A stretch of 14,608 nt of DNA, from the NCBI GenBank assembly GCA_013821585.1, contig JACDGO010000014.1:1-14608 (forward strand), written 5' to 3'. Numbering within the stretch: position 1 is the first letter of the stretch; the number at the start of each line of letters is the position of its first letter. Made by a program: the position numbers and the translations under genes. Below, piece after piece: positions 7,395-14,608 of the stretch. The notes below the pieces were generated by a model that saw only the letters and a list, made by a program, of their open reading frames with translations, had not been told where the DNA came from and did no database searches. Source of the stretch: Sphingomonadaceae bacterium. GTDB lineage: Bacteria > Pseudomonadota > Alphaproteobacteria > Sphingomonadales > Sphingomonadaceae.

Positions 7395-8781
7395 TCGCCT
7401 TGGCCGCGCCCTTGCCATAGGGCGGTTTAAAGCCAGCGAGCCCCGCAACGTCCCACTTCGGCTGGCGATAGACGCTTTTCGCGTGGCTGAATGTCCGGAA
7501 GCCGTCGATACCGTGATACGAGCCCATTCCCGAAGGTCCGACGCCGCCGAACGGCAAATCCTCCATGCTGACGTGGAACAGTACGTCGTTGACGGTGACG
7601 CCGCCGGAGATCGTCCGGTCGAGCACGCGGCGCTCCTCGGCCGCGTCCGTGCCGAAATAATACAGTCCGAGCGGCCGGTCGTGGGCGTTGACGTAATCGA
7701 CCGCCTCCTCGACACGTGTGTAAGTCTTGACCGGAAGGATGGGCCCGAAAATCTCCTCCTGCATCACGCGCATGTCGTCGGTCGGCCGGCGGACGATGTG
7801 GAGCGGCATCTTGTTGCCGTTGGTCGCGGCGAAATCCTCCCCCGCCGGATTGACCTCGATCACCTCCCCGCCCTTCGCCTTCGCATCGTCGATATAACCC
7901 TGAAGCCGCTCGCGGTGCCGCGCGTTGACCACGCTGGTATAGTCGGGATTGGTGAGCAGGGTCGGATACAGCGCCGACGCCGCGCCGGTCAGCGCCGCGA
8001 CCACCGCCGGCTCGTTCTCTTGCGGAACCATGAGATAATCGGGGGCGAGGCAGATCTGCCCCGCGTTCATCATCTTGCCGAGCGCGATACGTTCGGCGGC
8101 CTGCCCGATATCGGCGGAACGGCCGAGGATCGTCGGCGACTTGCCGCCGAGCTCGAGCGTCACCGGCGTCAGATTGTCGGCGGCGGCGCGAAGGATATGG
8201 CGGCCGATTCCGGTCGCGCCGGTGAAGATCAGGTGATCGAACGCCAGCTTCGCGAACGCCTCGCCCACATCCGGCCCGCCGCTTAGGAACGCGACCTCGT
8301 CGTCGGCGAAATACTCGGGCACGACGCGCTCGAACAGCGCCGCGACCGCGGGCGTATATTCGCTGCTCTTGACCATCGCGCGGTTGCCCGCGCCGAGCGT
8401 GCCGATCAGCGGCCCCATCGTCAGCTGCACGGGGAAGTTCCACGGCGCGATGATACCGATCACGCCCTTGGGCTGGTATTCGATCCGCGCCTTCGCGCCG
8501 AGCAGGCCGAGCGGAAAGTCGAGTCCGCGCTTTTCGGGCTTCATCCACGCGTCGAGGCGTTTGATCGCGTGCTTGGCCTGGCGGATCGACGCGACTACAT
8601 CGGTCAGCATCGACTGCTCGCGGCTGCGGTGGCCGAAATCGTCCGACAGCGCGGTCGCGAAATCCTCGCCGTACTTCCGGAGCAAGGCAATGACGCGCTT
8701 CAGCCGCTCCTTGCGCGCCGTGGCGGTGACGGGAAGCTCGGCCGCGAAGGCCGCGCGCTGGCGGTCGAGGATATCCTGCAT
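7369..8781 (-). CDS. calB: Coniferyl-aldehyde-type aldehyde dehydrogenase
   Basis: This 470-residue NAD(P)-dependent aldehyde dehydrogenase oxidises an aldehyde to its acid. The family features are clear: PWNF with N115, the nucleotide-fold loop FTGATG (186-191), the general base E210 in LELGGK, and the nucleophile C244 in GQICLAP. The CLAPDY context, DILDRQRAAF start and short C-terminus match coniferyl aldehyde dehydrogenases (CalB), which convert lignin-derived coniferyl aldehyde to ferulate; related enzymes act on other medium-chain or aromatic aldehydes, so the substrate is not certain. The ATG at 8781 was chosen; an in-frame GTG at 8796 would add MHDRP, and neither has a strong ribosome-binding site. 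The gene is divergent from zwf, with 34 bases between starts, so its promoter would lie inside zwf. No other lignin genes are adjacent. Confidence 0.88.
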   Translation of the reverse strand: MQDILDRQRAAFAAELPVTATARKERLKRVIALLRKYGEDFATALSDDFGHRSREQSMLTDVVASIRQAKHAIKRLDAWMKPEKRGLDFPLGLLGAKARIEYQPKGVIGIIAPWNFPVQLTMGPLIGTLGAGNRAMVKSSEYTPAVAALFERVVPEYFADDEVAFLSGGPDVGEAFAKLAFDHLIFTGATGIGRHILRAAADNLTPVTLELGGKSPTILGRSADIGQAAERIALGKMMNAGQICLAPDYLMVPQENEPAVVAALTGAASALYPTLLTNPDYTSVVNARHRERLQGYIDDAKAKGGEVIEVNPAGEDFAATNGNKMPLHIVRRPTDDMRVMQEEIFGPILPVKTYTRVEEAVDYVNAHDRPLGLYYFGTDAAEERRVLDRTISGGVTVNDVLFHVSMEDLPFGGVGPSGMGSYHGIDGFRTFSHAKSVYRQPKWDVAGLAGFKPPYGKGAAKAIASEMRGG

Positions 8782-8807
8782 TGGCCTGTCATGCACCTGC
8801 GGCTAAG
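8781..8807 (+). promoter_or_regulatory. Candidate promoter of the zwf-edd-glk-eda operon
   Basis: TTGGCCT (8781-8787) and GCTAAG (8802-8807) are 14 bases apart, the same form as the tRNA-Glu candidate. Transcription would begin about 6-8 bases after the -10, at 8813-8815, next to the zwf ATG at 8816. zwf has no clear Shine-Dalgarno sequence (GCGGGTTCA precedes it), which fits a leaderless message. The -35 overlaps the start codon of the divergent aldehyde dehydrogenase. Confidence 0.42.
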
Positions 8808-8815
8808 CGGGTTCA

Positions 8816-10264
8816 ATGACCACCCCGTTCGAAACGCTCGTCCTGTTCGGCGCGACCGGCGACCTTGCCCAGCGCATGTTGTTTCCGTCGCTCTACAATC
8901 TCGATTGCGACGGGCTGCTGCCCGGGGGCTTCCGGATAATCGGCTCGGCGCGCTCAGCGCTTGAAAGGGATGCATTCCGCGCACAGGTGCTCGACTCGCT
9001 GAAGCCGCTCGAATTGTTCGCCGAGGACAGGGCGGCGCGCTTTCTCGAACGCGTCGATTATTGCCGCGTCTCGGCCGACAAGCCCTCTGATTTCGGCGCG
9101 CTCGCGAAAATGGTGTTGCCGAAGGACGGCGGCGTCGCTTTCTATCTGTCGACGCCGCCGTCGCTGTTCGCGCCCGCCGTCGCGGGGCTGGAGGCGGCCG
9201 GCCTGACCGGCCCGAACACGCGCATCGCGATGGAAAAGCCGATCGGTCACGATCTGCCGTCGAGCCGGGAGGTCAACGCGGCGGTCGGCCATGCTTTCGC
9301 GGAGGACCGGGTGTTCCGCGTCGATCACTATCTCGGCAAGGAGACCGTGCAGAACCTGCTCGTCCTGCGCTTCGGCAACACGATGTTCGAGCCGCTGTGG
9401 AACGCGAGTCATGTCGAGCACGTCCAGATCACCGTCGCCGAGACGGTGGGTTTAGAGGGCCGCACCTCCTATTACGACGGCGTCGGCGCGCTCTCCGACA
9501 TGGTCCAGAACCATCTGCTCCAGTTGCTCGCGCTCGTCGCTATGGAGCCGCCCGCGAGCTACACCGCGACCGCGGTGCGCGACGAAAAGGTCAAGGTGCT
9601 GCGCTCGTTGCGCCCGCTCGACGCCGCGAGCGCCGCGACGCACAGCGTCAAGGGGCAGTACGGATCGGGCGCGATCGACGGTCAGCCGGTCAGGGGCTAC
9701 GCCGACGAACTCGGCGCCGCCTCGAACACCGAGACCTTCGTCGCGGTCAAGGCGCACCTCGACAACTGGCGCTGGCAAGGCGTGCCCTTCTACCTGCGCA
9801 CCGGCAAGCGCATGCCACAGCGGCATAGCGAAATCCTTATCCAGTTCCGCCCCGTGCCGCATTCGATCTTCCATCCGCGCGTTTGCGGCCTGCAGCCGAA
9901 CACGCTGATCATCCGCCTTCAGCCACATGAGGGCATCCGCCTCCAGGCGATGACCAAGGAGCCGGGCCTCGACCGCGACGGCATCGCGCTGAAGGAGGTC
10001 GGCCTCGACGTCAGCCTCGCCGCCGAGTTCGCCAAGCAGCGGCGGCGCATCGCCTACGAGCGGCTGCTTCTCGACCTGCTCGAAGGCGACACGACCTTGT
10101 TCGTGCGCAACGACGAGATCGAGGCGGCGTGGAGCTGGATCGATTCGATCCATAAGGCCTGGGCGACCGCCGGCGTCACCGCGAAGCCCTATACCGCCGG
10201 AACCTGGGGCCCGTCGGCCGCGATCGGCATGATCGAGCGCGACGGCGCGAGCTGGCATGACTAG
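8816..10264 (+). CDS. zwf: Glucose-6-phosphate 1-dehydrogenase
   Basis: Zwf oxidises glucose-6-phosphate to 6-phosphogluconolactone with NAD(P)+, the entry step of the Entner-Doudoroff and oxidative pentose-phosphate routes. The 482-residue protein has the nucleotide-binding motif GATGDLAQR (12-20), EKPIGHD (140-146) and the active-site signature RVDHYLGKE (168-176) with its catalytic His. Length is normal for the family. It is the first gene of the zwf-edd-glk-eda operon, its downstream neighbour edd being 123 bases away across a palindromic element. No pgl follows it. The start is at the first ATG of the frame after the divergent gene, without a clear ribosome-binding site. Confidence 0.98.
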   Translation: MTTPFETLVLFGATGDLAQRMLFPSLYNLDCDGLLPGGFRIIGSARSALERDAFRAQVLDSLKPLELFAEDRAARFLERVDYCRVSADKPSDFGALAKMVLPKDGGVAFYLSTPPSLFAPAVAGLEAAGLTGPNTRIAMEKPIGHDLPSSREVNAAVGHAFAEDRVFRVDHYLGKETVQNLLVLRFGNTMFEPLWNASHVEHVQITVAETVGLEGRTSYYDGVGALSDMVQNHLLQLLALVAMEPPASYTATAVRDEKVKVLRSLRPLDAASAATHSVKGQYGSGAIDGQPVRGYADELGAASNTETFVAVKAHLDNWRWQGVPFYLRTGKRMPQRHSEILIQFRPVPHSIFHPRVCGLQPNTLIIRLQPHEGIRLQAMTKEPGLDRDGIALKEVGLDVSLAAEFAKQRRRIAYERLLLDLLEGDTTLFVRNDEIEAAWSWIDSIHKAWATAGVTAKPYTAGTWGPSAAIGMIERDGASWHD

Positions 10265-10272
10265 CGCATATC

Positions 10273-10387
10273 GTCTCCCCTCCCGCTCGCGGGAGGGGCA
10301 GCCGACGCAGTCGGCGGGGTGGGCCTGTGACGCCCCTGGCCCGCCCCGGCGCTTCGCGCCACCCCTCCCGCAAGCGGGAGGGGAGAC
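10273..10387. repeat. REP-like palindromic element between zwf and edd
   Basis: The element is bounded by two 26-base copies in inverted orientation, 10273-10298 and 10362-10387, that differ at one base (the loop reads TCGC in one and AAGC in the other). Each copy is itself a palindrome of the form CTCCCGC..GCGGGAG. Between them lie GCCGA/TCGGC at 10301-10315, a ten-base stem GGGGTGGGCC with GGCCCGCCCC (10316-10325 and 10338-10347), and GGCGC/GCGCC at 10348-10360. The whole could fold as one symmetric structure. It resembles the dispersed GGGAGGGG palindromes I know from sphingomonad genomes; that is recalled, not checked. It ends exactly at the base before the edd ATG. Confidence 0.85.
10376..10386 (+). 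promoter_or_regulatory. edd ribosome-binding site inside the repeat
   Basis: GGGAGGGGAGA ends one base before the ATG at 10388, with the GGAG core 7-8 bases upstream. These bases are the terminal bases of the right inverted repeat, so the element appears to supply the site, and pairing of that repeat arm would hide it. Confidence 0.6.
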
Positions 10388-12190
10388 ATGAACCCTGTCG
10401 TCGAAGCCGTCACCGCGCGCATCGTCGAACGCTCGCGCGCCAGCCGCGCAGCCTATCTCGATCTGATGGCGCGCCAGCGCGACGCGGGCACCAACCGCCC
10501 CAACCTTTCTTGCGGAAACCTCGCGCACGGGTTCGCCGCGTCGGGCGAGGACAAGCCCGTCATCAAGTCCGGCAAGGCGATGAACATCGACATCGTCACC
10601 GCCTACAACGACATGCTCTCGGCGCATCAACCTTACGGGCGCTATCCCGAAGCGATCAAGATCGCCGCGCGCGAATGCGGCGCGACCGCGCAGGTCGCGG
10701 GTGGCGTCCCCGCGATGTGCGACGGCGTGACCCAAGGCCAGGCGGGCATGGACCTGTCGCTCGCCAGCCGCGACGTCATCGCGCTGTCGACCGCGATCGC
10801 GCTCAGCCACGCGATGTTCGAAGGCGTGGCGATGCTCGGCATCTGCGACAAGATCGTTCCGGGCCTGCTCATCGGCGCGCTTCGCTTCGGCCACCTCCCC
10901 GCGATCCTGATCCCGTCGGGGCCGATGCCGTCGGGGCTCGGCAACAAGGAAAAGGTCCGCGTCCGCCAGTTGTTCGCCGAAGGGAAGGCCGGCGCGGCCG
11001 AACTGCTCGAGGCCGAGAGCGCGAGCTATCACGGCGCGGGCACCTGCACCTTTTACGGCACCGCGAACTCCAATCAGATGATGATGGAGGTGATGGGATT
11101 GCACATGCCCGGCGCCGCGTTTGTCAATCCGGGCGCGAAGCTGCGCGGCGAATTGACCCGGGCAGCGGTCCACCGCCTTGCAGCGATCGGCTGGCACGGC
11201 GGCGACTATCGACCCTTGAGCCGCTGCGTCGACGAAAAGGCGATCGTCAACGCGTGCGTCGGCCTGCTCGCGACCGGCGGGTCGACCAACCACGCGATCC
11301 ACTTGCCCGCGATCGCGCGCGCCGCGGGCATCCTCATCGACTGGGAGGATTTCGACGCGCTGTCGGCGGCGGTGCCGCTGATCGCGCGCATCTATCCCAA
11401 TGGCTCGGGCGACATAAACGATTTCCACCATGCAGGTGGCATGAGCTTCGTGATCGGCGAATTGCTCGACGCCGGGCTGCTCCACCGTGACATCATGACC
11501 GTCGCGCGGTCCGGTCTGTCGGGCTACGCCGATGCGCCGGTGCTCGAAGGCGACGCAGTGATGTGGAAGCCGGCCGGCGCAAGCCGCGACGAGTCCATGC
11601 TGCGCCCCGCGGCGAAACCTTTCGCGCCCGACGGCGGGATGCGCCTGCTCGAAGGCAACCTCGGCCGCTGCGTCATCAAGACCAGCGCGGTCGATCCAGC
11701 GCGCTGGGTCATCGAGGCGCCGTGCGCGGTGTTCGAGACGCAGGACGACGTGCTCCGCGCGTTCAAGGCGGGGGCGCTCGACCGCGACGTGATCGTCGTC
11801 GTCCGCTTTCAGGGGCCGCGCGCGAACGGGATGCCCGAGCTGCACAAGCTGACGCCCGCGCTCGGCGTGCTGCAGGACAAGGGCTTCAAGGTCGCGCTCG
11901 TCACCGACGGCCGGATGTCGGGCGCGAGCGGCAAGGTTCCCGCCGCGATCCACGTCACACCCGAAGCCGCAACGGGAGGGCCGCTCGCGCGATTGGCGGA
12001 TGGCGACGTGATCCGCGTCGATGCGGTCGCGGGCGCGCTGACCACAACCGCCGACCTCGCGTCGCGCCTTGACGCGCCTCGCCCGCCGGAGCCGGTCGGC
12101 ACGGGACGCGAGCTGTTCGCCTTCATGCGCGCGGACGCGAGCGGCGCGGAGGAAGGCGCGTCGGCGATGCTCGCCTCGGCCGGGCTGTGA
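10388..12190 (+). CDS. edd: Phosphogluconate dehydratase
   Basis: Edd removes water from 6-phosphogluconate to give 2-keto-3-deoxy-6-phosphogluconate (KDPG), the first step specific to the Entner-Doudoroff pathway. At 600 residues it is the normal length for the Edd branch of the IlvD/Edd dehydratases. Conserved blocks include [11 protein letters not shown] (39-49), [13 protein letters not shown] (105-117), GICDKIVPG (151-159) and [15 protein letters not shown] (217-231). The cysteines in these blocks (C111, C153, C220) are the usual iron-sulfur ligands of the family. The gene starts right after the repeat element and its TGA overlaps the GTG of glk (GTGA), so the two are translationally coupled. 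Confidence 0.98.
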   Translation: MNPVVEAVTARIVERSRASRAAYLDLMARQRDAGTNRPNLSCGNLAHGFAASGEDKPVIKSGKAMNIDIVTAYNDMLSAHQPYGRYPEAIKIAARECGATAQVAGGVPAMCDGVTQGQAGMDLSLASRDVIALSTAIALSHAMFEGVAMLGICDKIVPGLLIGALRFGHLPAILIPSGPMPSGLGNKEKVRVRQLFAEGKAGAAELLEAESASYHGAGTCTFYGTANSNQMMMEVMGLHMPGAAFVNPGAKLRGELTRAAVHRLAAIGWHGGDYRPLSRCVDEKAIVNACVGLLATGGSTNHAIHLPAIARAAGILIDWEDFDALSAAVPLIARIYPNGSGDINDFHHAGGMSFVIGELLDAGLLHRDIMTVARSGLSGYADAPVLEGDAVMWKPAGASRDESMLRPAAKPFAPDGGMRLLEGNLGRCVIKTSAVDPARWVIEAPCAVFETQDDVLRAFKAGALDRDVIVVVRFQGPRANGMPELHKLTPALGVLQDKGFKVALVTDGRMSGASGKVPAAIHVTPEAATGGPLARLADGDVIRVDAVAGALTTTADLASRLDAPRPPEPVGTGRELFAFMRADASGAEEGASAMLASAGL

Positions 12191-13140
12191 GCGAAGTCGT
12201 CGCGGTCGATATCGGCGGCACACACGCGCGCTTCGCCATCGCCGGGGTCGCGGAGGGCCGCGTCATTCGCTTGAGCGATTCCGAGACGTTCAAGACCACG
12301 GAACACGCGAGCTTCCAGGCCGCTTGGGAGGCGTTCGCCGAGCTATCGGGCCGCCCGCTCCCCCGCGCCGCCGCGATCGCCTTCGCCGGACCGGTGACGG
12401 GCGACGCGCTGCAACTCACCAACAATCATTGGGTGATCCGTCCGTCGGCGATCCCCGGGCAGCTCGGCGTGGAGCAATCCATCGTCGTCAACGATTTCGG
12501 CGCGGTCGCGCATGCCGTCGCGCAGGCCGTCCCCGAACATTTCCGCCAGGTTTGCGGTCCCGATGGGCCGCTTCCCGCTGACGGCATCATCAGCATTATC
12601 GGCCCCGGCACGGGCCTCGGCGTCGCGCAATTGCTGCGCGGCAAATCCGGCTATCGCGTGGTCGAAACGGAAGGCGGCCACATCGCTTTCGCCCCGCTCG
12701 ACGCGTTCGAGGACGGACTGCTCGCGATGCTGCGCGCGCGTATGCGCCGCGTCTCGGTCGAGCGCGTCGTTTCCGGTCCCGGACTCCGCGCGATCCGCGA
12801 AGCCCTTGGCGGGACGTTCGATGCGGACGACGGAACTCTTTGGGCGACCGCCCTCGACGGCGGCAAGAACGTCGCGGTCGCCGCGCTCGACCGATTCTGC
12901 ATGACGCTGGGATCGGTCGCGGGCGACATCGCGCTCGCGCAGGGAGCGAACGCTGTCGTCATCGCGGGCGGCCTCGGCGCGCGTCTCGCCGATCATTTGC
13001 CGCGCTCGGGCTTCGCTGAGCGCTTCGCGGCCAAGGGCCGCTTCGAGACGATGATGCGCAGCGTTCCGGTCAAGCTCATCACGCTCGACGAGCCAGGCTT
13101 GTTCGGCGCCGCCGCCGCGTTCGCGAGGAAATATCCATGA
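12187..13140 (+). CDS. glk: Glucokinase
   Basis: Glk phosphorylates glucose with ATP to glucose-6-phosphate, feeding Zwf. The 317-residue protein is a bacterial-type glucokinase: phosphate-binding [11 protein letters not shown] (7-17), [19 protein letters not shown] (66-84), catalytic D103 in [22 protein letters not shown] (139-149), [11 protein letters not shown] (160-170) and the late GGLGARL. It begins at GTG, sharing four bases with the edd stop, and ends in an ATGA overlap with eda, so it is coupled on both sides. The glk position after edd is as in Zymomonas mobilis. Confidence 0.97.
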   Translation: MSEVVAVDIGGTHARFAIAGVAEGRVIRLSDSETFKTTEHASFQAAWEAFAELSGRPLPRAAAIAFAGPVTGDALQLTNNHWVIRPSAIPGQLGVEQSIVVNDFGAVAHAVAQAVPEHFRQVCGPDGPLPADGIISIIGPGTGLGVAQLLRGKSGYRVVETEGGHIAFAPLDAFEDGLLAMLRARMRRVSVERVVSGPGLRAIREALGGTFDADDGTLWATALDGGKNVAVAALDRFCMTLGSVAGDIALAQGANAVVIAGGLGARLADHLPRSGFAERFAAKGRFETMMRSVPVKLITLDEPGLFGAAAAFARKYP

Positions 13141-13739
13141 CCATCGACGAAATCATGCGCGCCGCGCCCGTCATTCCGGTGCTTGTGATCGACGACGCCG
13201 CACGCGCGCGGCCGGTCGCCGAGGCGCTGGTCGCGGGCGGTTTGCGCGTCCTCGAAGTTACGTTGCGCACCCCCGCCGCGCTCGACGTGATCGCCGAGAT
13301 GGCGAAGGTCGAAGGCGCGATCGTCGGCGCGGGGACAGTGCTCAACCCGGCCGACCTCGCCGCGAGCGTCGCGGTCGGCGCGCGTTTCATCGTCAGTCCC
13401 GGCCTGACCGAACCGCTCGGCAAGGCGGCTGTCGCGAGCGGCGTCCCCTACCTCCCGGGCGTGGCCACCGCCGCCGACATCATGCGCGGCCTCGACCTGG
13501 GCCTCGATCGTTTCAAATTCTTCCCGGCGATGGCGGCGGGCGGCCTGCCTGCATTGAAGGCGCTCGCCGCGCCGTTCGGGGGCGTCCGCTTCTGCCCCAC
13601 AGGCGGCATCGCTCAGACTACCGCGTCCGAATGGCTCGCCGAGCCGAGCGTACTCTGCGTCGGGGGAAGCTGGCTCGTGGTCAGAGGCATTCCGGATGCG
13701 GCGGCGATCCGCGCGGCAGCGGCGCTCGCTAGCGGCTGA
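13137..13739 (+). CDS. eda: KDPG aldolase (2-dehydro-3-deoxyphosphogluconate aldolase)
   Basis: Eda splits KDPG to pyruvate and glyceraldehyde-3-phosphate, ending the Entner-Doudoroff pathway. The 200-residue class I aldolase has E40 and R44 in LEVTLRT, GAGTV (64-68), SPG (87-89) and the Schiff-base lysine K127 in FKFFPA, followed by PTGGI (154-158). It overlaps the glk stop by four bases at its ATG. Its last 11 bases overlap the 3' end of the convergent prepilin peptidase gene, so the operon ends here without a visible terminator. Confidence 0.97.
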   Translation: MTIDEIMRAAPVIPVLVIDDAARARPVAEALVAGGLRVLEVTLRTPAALDVIAEMAKVEGAIVGAGTVLNPADLAASVAVGARFIVSPGLTEPLGKAAVASGVPYLPGVATAADIMRGLDLGLDRFKFFPAMAAGGLPALKALAAPFGGVRFCPTGGIAQTTASEWLAEPSVLCVGGSWLVVRGIPDAAAIRAAAALASG

Positions 13740-14466
13740 CGAGCCAAACCGGGAACGCCGCGACCGCCATCAGCGCGCCGAGCGGCAGCCGCGTGTCCGC
13801 GCGGACGGTCTCGCCGCGCAGCCGCATCGCCAGCGCCGCCGCCAGCCCGAGCGCGCACGCGCCGACCAGCACGAACGGCAACGCCCGCCAGCCGAGCCAC
13901 AGTCCGATCGCCCCGAGCAGCTTCGCATCGCCCGCGCCCAGTCCGTCGCGACCACGCAGCCGCCGGTAGCTCCACGCGATCGCCGCGAGCGCCGCGAATC
14001 CCGCCGCCCCGCCGATCAGCCGGTCGAGCGCGGCGGGTGGAATGCGGAACGCCACGCCCGCCACCCCATAGAGCCCCAGCGCCGCGGTCAGCCGGTCGGG
14101 TAACCAGAAATGCACAACGTCGAGCGCGGCGAGGGCGGCAAGCATCCAGCCACACAGCGCGCCCAAAAATCCTTCGATACCGGGATGGGCGAATAACGCG
14201 ATGGCCCCCACCAGCGCGCACGCCGCTTCGATCGCGAAATGCTGCGCGTCGATCGCGCCGCCGCACCGCCGGCATCGCCCATGCTGCGCGGCAAAACTTA
14301 CGAGCGGTACAAGCTCGAACCACCGCAATTGCGCGCCGCACGCATCGCATTTCGAACGCCCACCGAGCGTCTCGCCCTTTGGCCACCGCGCGACCAATGC
14401 CGCGGCAAAGCTTCCCGCGATCGCCCCGGCGACGCCGCCCGCGAGCGCCCAGAGCGCGGGGCTCAC
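13729..14466 (-). CDS. Type IV prepilin peptidase (A24 aspartic protease family)
   Basis: The 245-residue integral membrane protease cleaves the leader of type IV pilins or type II secretion pseudopilins and methylates the new N-terminus. N-terminal GSF (18-20) is followed by two CxxC pairs (C40/C43 and C65/C68) of the zinc-binding methyltransferase region. The protease aspartates are D116 in LDVVHFWLPD and D180 in GAGD (177-180). About seven hydrophobic segments follow or surround these. The GTG at 14466 was taken as the start because it overlaps the TGA of the upstream SH3 gene (GTGA) and puts the first helix at the N-terminus; upstream extension in the same frame, through 14562, would not be conserved. 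No pilin or secretion gene is in the window, so its substrate is unknown. It could be annotated PilD or GspO. Confidence 0.93.
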   Translation of the reverse strand: MSPALWALAGGVAGAIAGSFAAALVARWPKGETLGGRSKCDACGAQLRWFELVPLVSFAAQHGRCRRCGGAIDAQHFAIEAACALVGAIALFAHPGIEGFLGALCGWMLAALAALDVVHFWLPDRLTAALGLYGVAGVAFRIPPAALDRLIGGAAGFAALAAIAWSYRRLRGRDGLGAGDAKLLGAIGLWLGWRALPFVLVGACALGLAAALAMRLRGETVRADTRLPLGALMAVAAFPVWLVSR

Positions 14467-14608
14467 GGCAGCGTTTCGTCGGCCGCGGTTCCCCAGATGT
14501 CCGCCGTCCGCAGATAGCCCGCGCGGCCCGCCGCGTCGAACAGGCACCAGCCCCGCGCGCACTGGCTAATCTTGCCGACCACGCCGGGTTCGGCGCGCCA
14601 GACGACCG
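14463..14608 (-). CDS. SH3-domain protein, 3' end only
   Basis: The minus-strand frame ending in TGA at 14463-14465 stays open to the window edge and gives 47 residues, starting VVWRAEPGVVGKISQC and followed by ARGWCLFDAAGRAGYLRTAD. The E-P-G-V-V-G, C-x3-G-W-C and G-Y-L-R-x-x-D spacing is that of bacterial SH3 domains of the kind annotated as secreted SH3 (SH3_4-like) proteins in alphaproteobacteria, probably periplasmic; the signal peptide would lie outside. It overlaps the prepilin peptidase start by four bases, so the two are probably one operon. The gene is partial because of the window edge, not broken. Confidence 0.7.
   Translation of the reverse strand, partial: VVWRAEPGVVGKISQCARGWCLFDAAGRAGYLRTADIWGTAADETLP

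Noticed and set aside
10273..10387. Intrinsic terminator between zwf and edd
   Set aside because: No T run follows the hairpins on the plus strand and the downstream genes are tightly coupled, so a REP-like element fits better. Partial attenuation is not excluded.
9452..12223. Minus-strand open frame of about 923 residues across zwf, the repeat element and edd
   Set aside because: It is antisense to two certain enzymes and the composition is low-complexity Arg/Ala/Asp. It is a by-product of GC-rich codon positions.
14467..14562. N-terminal extension of the prepilin peptidase upstream of the GTG at 14466
   Set aside because: The same bases in another frame encode a recognisable SH3 C-terminus, and the family starts with the first membrane helix.

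Overview
The window looks like chromosomal DNA from a GC-rich alphaproteobacterium, most likely a sphingomonad (Sphingomonadales). The basis is very high GC with matching codon use throughout, a zwf-edd-glk gene order like the one known from Zymomonas mobilis, a class II (plant-type) DAHP synthase, and a candidate promoter form (TTG-N14-GCTAA) close to the Caulobacter housekeeping consensus. No insertion sequence, prophage or CRISPR array is visible. Coding density is very high and no gene-free stretch exceeds 150 bases.

Left part (1-4390): a leftward two-gene unit encodes a large redox fusion protein followed by a five-helix membrane protein. The fusion reads flavin/NAD(P)-type oxidoreductase, two cyclic-nucleotide-binding domains, then four [4Fe-4S] clusters. 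The membrane protein has two His-x13-His helices, as in two-heme NADPH-oxidase/ferric-reductase membrane domains. Together they look like a nucleotide-gated electron-transfer module across the inner membrane, and this is the least described item here. A divergent gene encodes a membrane-anchored TPR protein of the CcmI/CycH cytochrome c maturation family, and a short inverted repeat lies between the two.

Middle (4434-8781): class II DAHP synthase (shikimate entry) on the plus strand shares its stop with a leftward pair: a secreted TonB-C-domain protein and an eight-helix DoxX-like membrane protein. Upstream of that pair lie a tRNA-Glu(CTC) gene with a candidate promoter and terminator, then a leftward coniferyl-type aldehyde dehydrogenase.

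Right part (8816-13739): a rightward Entner-Doudoroff operon, zwf-edd-glk-eda. Glk phosphorylates glucose, Zwf oxidises glucose-6-phosphate to the lactone, Edd dehydrates 6-phosphogluconate to KDPG, and Eda splits KDPG to pyruvate and glyceraldehyde-3-phosphate. The lactonase gene pgl is not in the window. edd/glk and glk/eda overlap by four bases. In contrast, zwf and edd are separated by a 115-bp palindromic REP-like element whose right end appears to supply the ribosome-binding site of edd.

Right edge (13729-14608): a leftward prepilin peptidase, overlapping the end of eda, follows the 3' end of an SH3-domain gene that runs out of the window.
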